A stretch of DNA of 64,000 nucleotides from Terriglobia bacterium (GTDB lineage Bacteria; Acidobacteriota; Terriglobia; Terriglobales; Acidobacteriaceae). The notes beneath the pieces were generated by a model, which saw only the letters and a list, made by a program, of their open reading frames with translations, was not told the origin of the DNA and did not search any database. The stretch is from assembly GCA_020073665.1 (NCBI GenBank), contig JAIQEU010000016.1, positions 155,323-219,322 of the forward strand. The letters run 5' to 3'. A program made the translations under genes and the position numbers. Positions 63,080 through 64,000 of the stretch are shown here, piece by piece (within the stretch, counting starts at the first letter, position 1; every line of letters begins with the position of its first letter).

Positions 63080-64000
63080 CTACCGCCCGATTTGTTCTGC
63101 CTGCCCGGCCGCGGTCTCGATCAGCGCGGCTTCGTCTTGCAACGCCTTGGCCACGCGCATGATCTCCTGATCGGCTTCGGCATACCGCTTCTGTTCGATT
63201 CCTTCGCGTACTCCGGGCACCGTCTTCGCGCCGTAACCGCTGTACACACCCGGAGCATAGAGCAGATGTTTGTACCACGGGCGTCGCGGCAGCCCGTCAT
63301 CATTGGTTAATTTGCGTTCGCTCTCGATCAGGCTTGCATTCAGGGCGTGCAGCTTTTCTGCGGCGTTCCCGTCGAGATTGGCTGCGGCAAGCGCCTTACG
63401 ATAGTGTTCGGCGCTACGGGCGAGAGCCTCGGCTGCATTCTGCAACGGAGCAAAGTTCAGGTGTGGAGGAACCTCCTCGTGTGGAGGCGCCACCGTCGGA
63501 TGCCGGGGATCGAGAGCTGCTTGGAAGACTCCTTCTTCCAACTGCTGGTTGCGCTCGCGAATTTCTTCCTGCTTGTCAGCCAGCAGCTTCTGCAATTCCT
63601 GGTTGTACTTGTGAACGGTGTCGGCGAAATCGGTGAAGTCAAACGGCAGCACTTCAGCGTCAGCCAGGCGCAGCACCGAGGTGCCTATGGTTTGGGCCAG
63701 GGCCCGGCCATAGACGAACGTGCTGTCGGAGAAATGGGTATACCAGTAGAAATCGTCGTAGATGGAGTGATAGATACCCTGGTTGTCCTCTCCGCCGTAA
63801 CCCAGATTGAGGCTGGCAATTCCCAGGTGGTCGACAAAGGTTGTGTAGTCGGTACCGGAGCCCAGGGGGTCGATGCGCAAATCCGGCCGCTGCCGAAGTT
63901 CCTTTCGATCGTCCGCCGACTGCGCCTGCGCGATTCCGGCCAGCTGCAGCCGTTTCCAGACACTCAACTTGGTTTCCGGATCCTCAATATTCTTGGCCAC
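63080..64000 (-). CDS. M28-type peptidase (glutamate carboxypeptidase II-like), C-terminal part
   Basis: 306 residues; the gene continues beyond the right edge of the window, so the N-terminus is missing. 'IDPLGSGTDYTTFVDHLGIASLNLGYGG...IYHSIYDDFYWYTHF' contains the M28 zinc/substrate motif HSIYDD of PSMA/transferrin-receptor-type peptidases. The last 150 residues form a helical TfR-like dimerisation domain ending 'YKHLLYAPGVYSGYGAKTVPGVREGIEQKRYAEADQEIMRVAKAL'. Likely exported. Confidence 0.9.
   Translation of the reverse strand: MAKNIEDPETKLSVWKRLQLAGIAQAQSADDRKELRQRPDLRIDPLGSGTDYTTFVDHLGIASLNLGYGGEDNQGIYHSIYDDFYWYTHFSDSTFVYGRALAQTIGTSVLRLADAEVLPFDFTDFADTVHKYNQELQKLLADKQEEIRERNQQLEEGVFQAALDPRHPTVAPPHEEVPPHLNFAPLQNAAEALARSAEHYRKALAAANLDGNAAEKLHALNASLIESERKLTNDDGLPRRPWYKHLLYAPGVYSGYGAKTVPGVREGIEQKRYAEADQEIMRVAKALQDEAALIETAAGQAEQIGR

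Overview
The window reads as a chromosomal segment of a GC-rich soil-type Acidobacteriota (Terriglobia / Koribacter-like) genome. This is inferred from the gene set: an ADOP-type FtsX/MacB permease, a Ser/Thr kinase fused to a PD40 propeller, GloVer- and HAF-repeat secreted proteins, a FecR/DUF6600 protein, several secreted TPR proteins, a Bacillus-type (type B) succinate dehydrogenase and many dispersed short palindromes. No rRNA or CRISPR array is present. Two tRNA genes are seen: tRNA-Ser(CGA) and tRNA-Gln(CTG).

Layout. 1-6.1 kb: DUF2059 protein, gpmI, a D-2-hydroxyacid dehydrogenase and a Ser/Thr kinase. 6.1-6.9 kb: a gene-free stretch with an isolated terminator and a cluster of REP-like palindromes. 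6.9-18.9 kb: mostly envelope and secreted proteins (HAF repeats, DUF1570/TPR, NTF2-like, a Tat-exported spermidine-dehydrogenase-like flavoprotein, BON, TPR, ADOP permease, GloVer/IPT). 18.99-26.12 kb: a compact (~7.1 kb) integrative element inserted in the 3' end of tRNA-Ser(CGA). It is bounded by 20-bp direct repeats and carries a tyrosine integrase, an HTH plus serine recombinase, an excisionase-like HTH, a DUF4145 protein and several small unknown genes. 26.2-28.7 kb: TadA-like deaminase, an orphan NuoI and an aspartyl protease. 28.8-32.7 kb: a polyamine cluster. 32.9-35.7 kb: small secreted protein, POTRA protein, LysR regulator. 36.1-42.3 kb: glnA, an F420-type reductase, glutathione peroxidase and glnE. 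43.4-46.1 kb: icd and mdh. 46.1-50.2 kb: START-like protein, two cyclophilins, dipeptidase, DUF5715. 50.5-54.3 kb: sdhC-sdhA-sdhB with a tiny membrane-protein gene on the opposite strand in the sdhA-sdhB gap. 54.3-64 kb: PPOX protein, RGG-rich P-loop kinase, CZB-type chemoreceptor, FecR/DUF6600 protein, isochorismatase-like hydrolase, tRNA-Gln, proline iminopeptidase-like hydrolase, TrmJ-like methyltransferase and the C-terminal part of an M28-type peptidase running off the window.

How genes work together. Pyruvoyl arginine decarboxylase, agmatine deiminase and N-carbamoylputrescine amidase form a complete arginine-to-putrescine route. They lie beside a deoxyhypusine-synthase homologue that keeps the SWGK catalytic lysine although bacteria make no hypusine; I infer it acts on polyamines. 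glnA and glnE make an adenylylation-controlled glutamine synthetase pair. icd, mdh and sdhCAB are three TCA-cycle steps within 11 kb. The most novel-looking items are the tRNA-Ser integrative element with its candidate arm sites, the polyamine/DHS-like cluster, the in-frame dispersed repeats inside aguA and glnE, and the antisense small gene inside the sdh locus.
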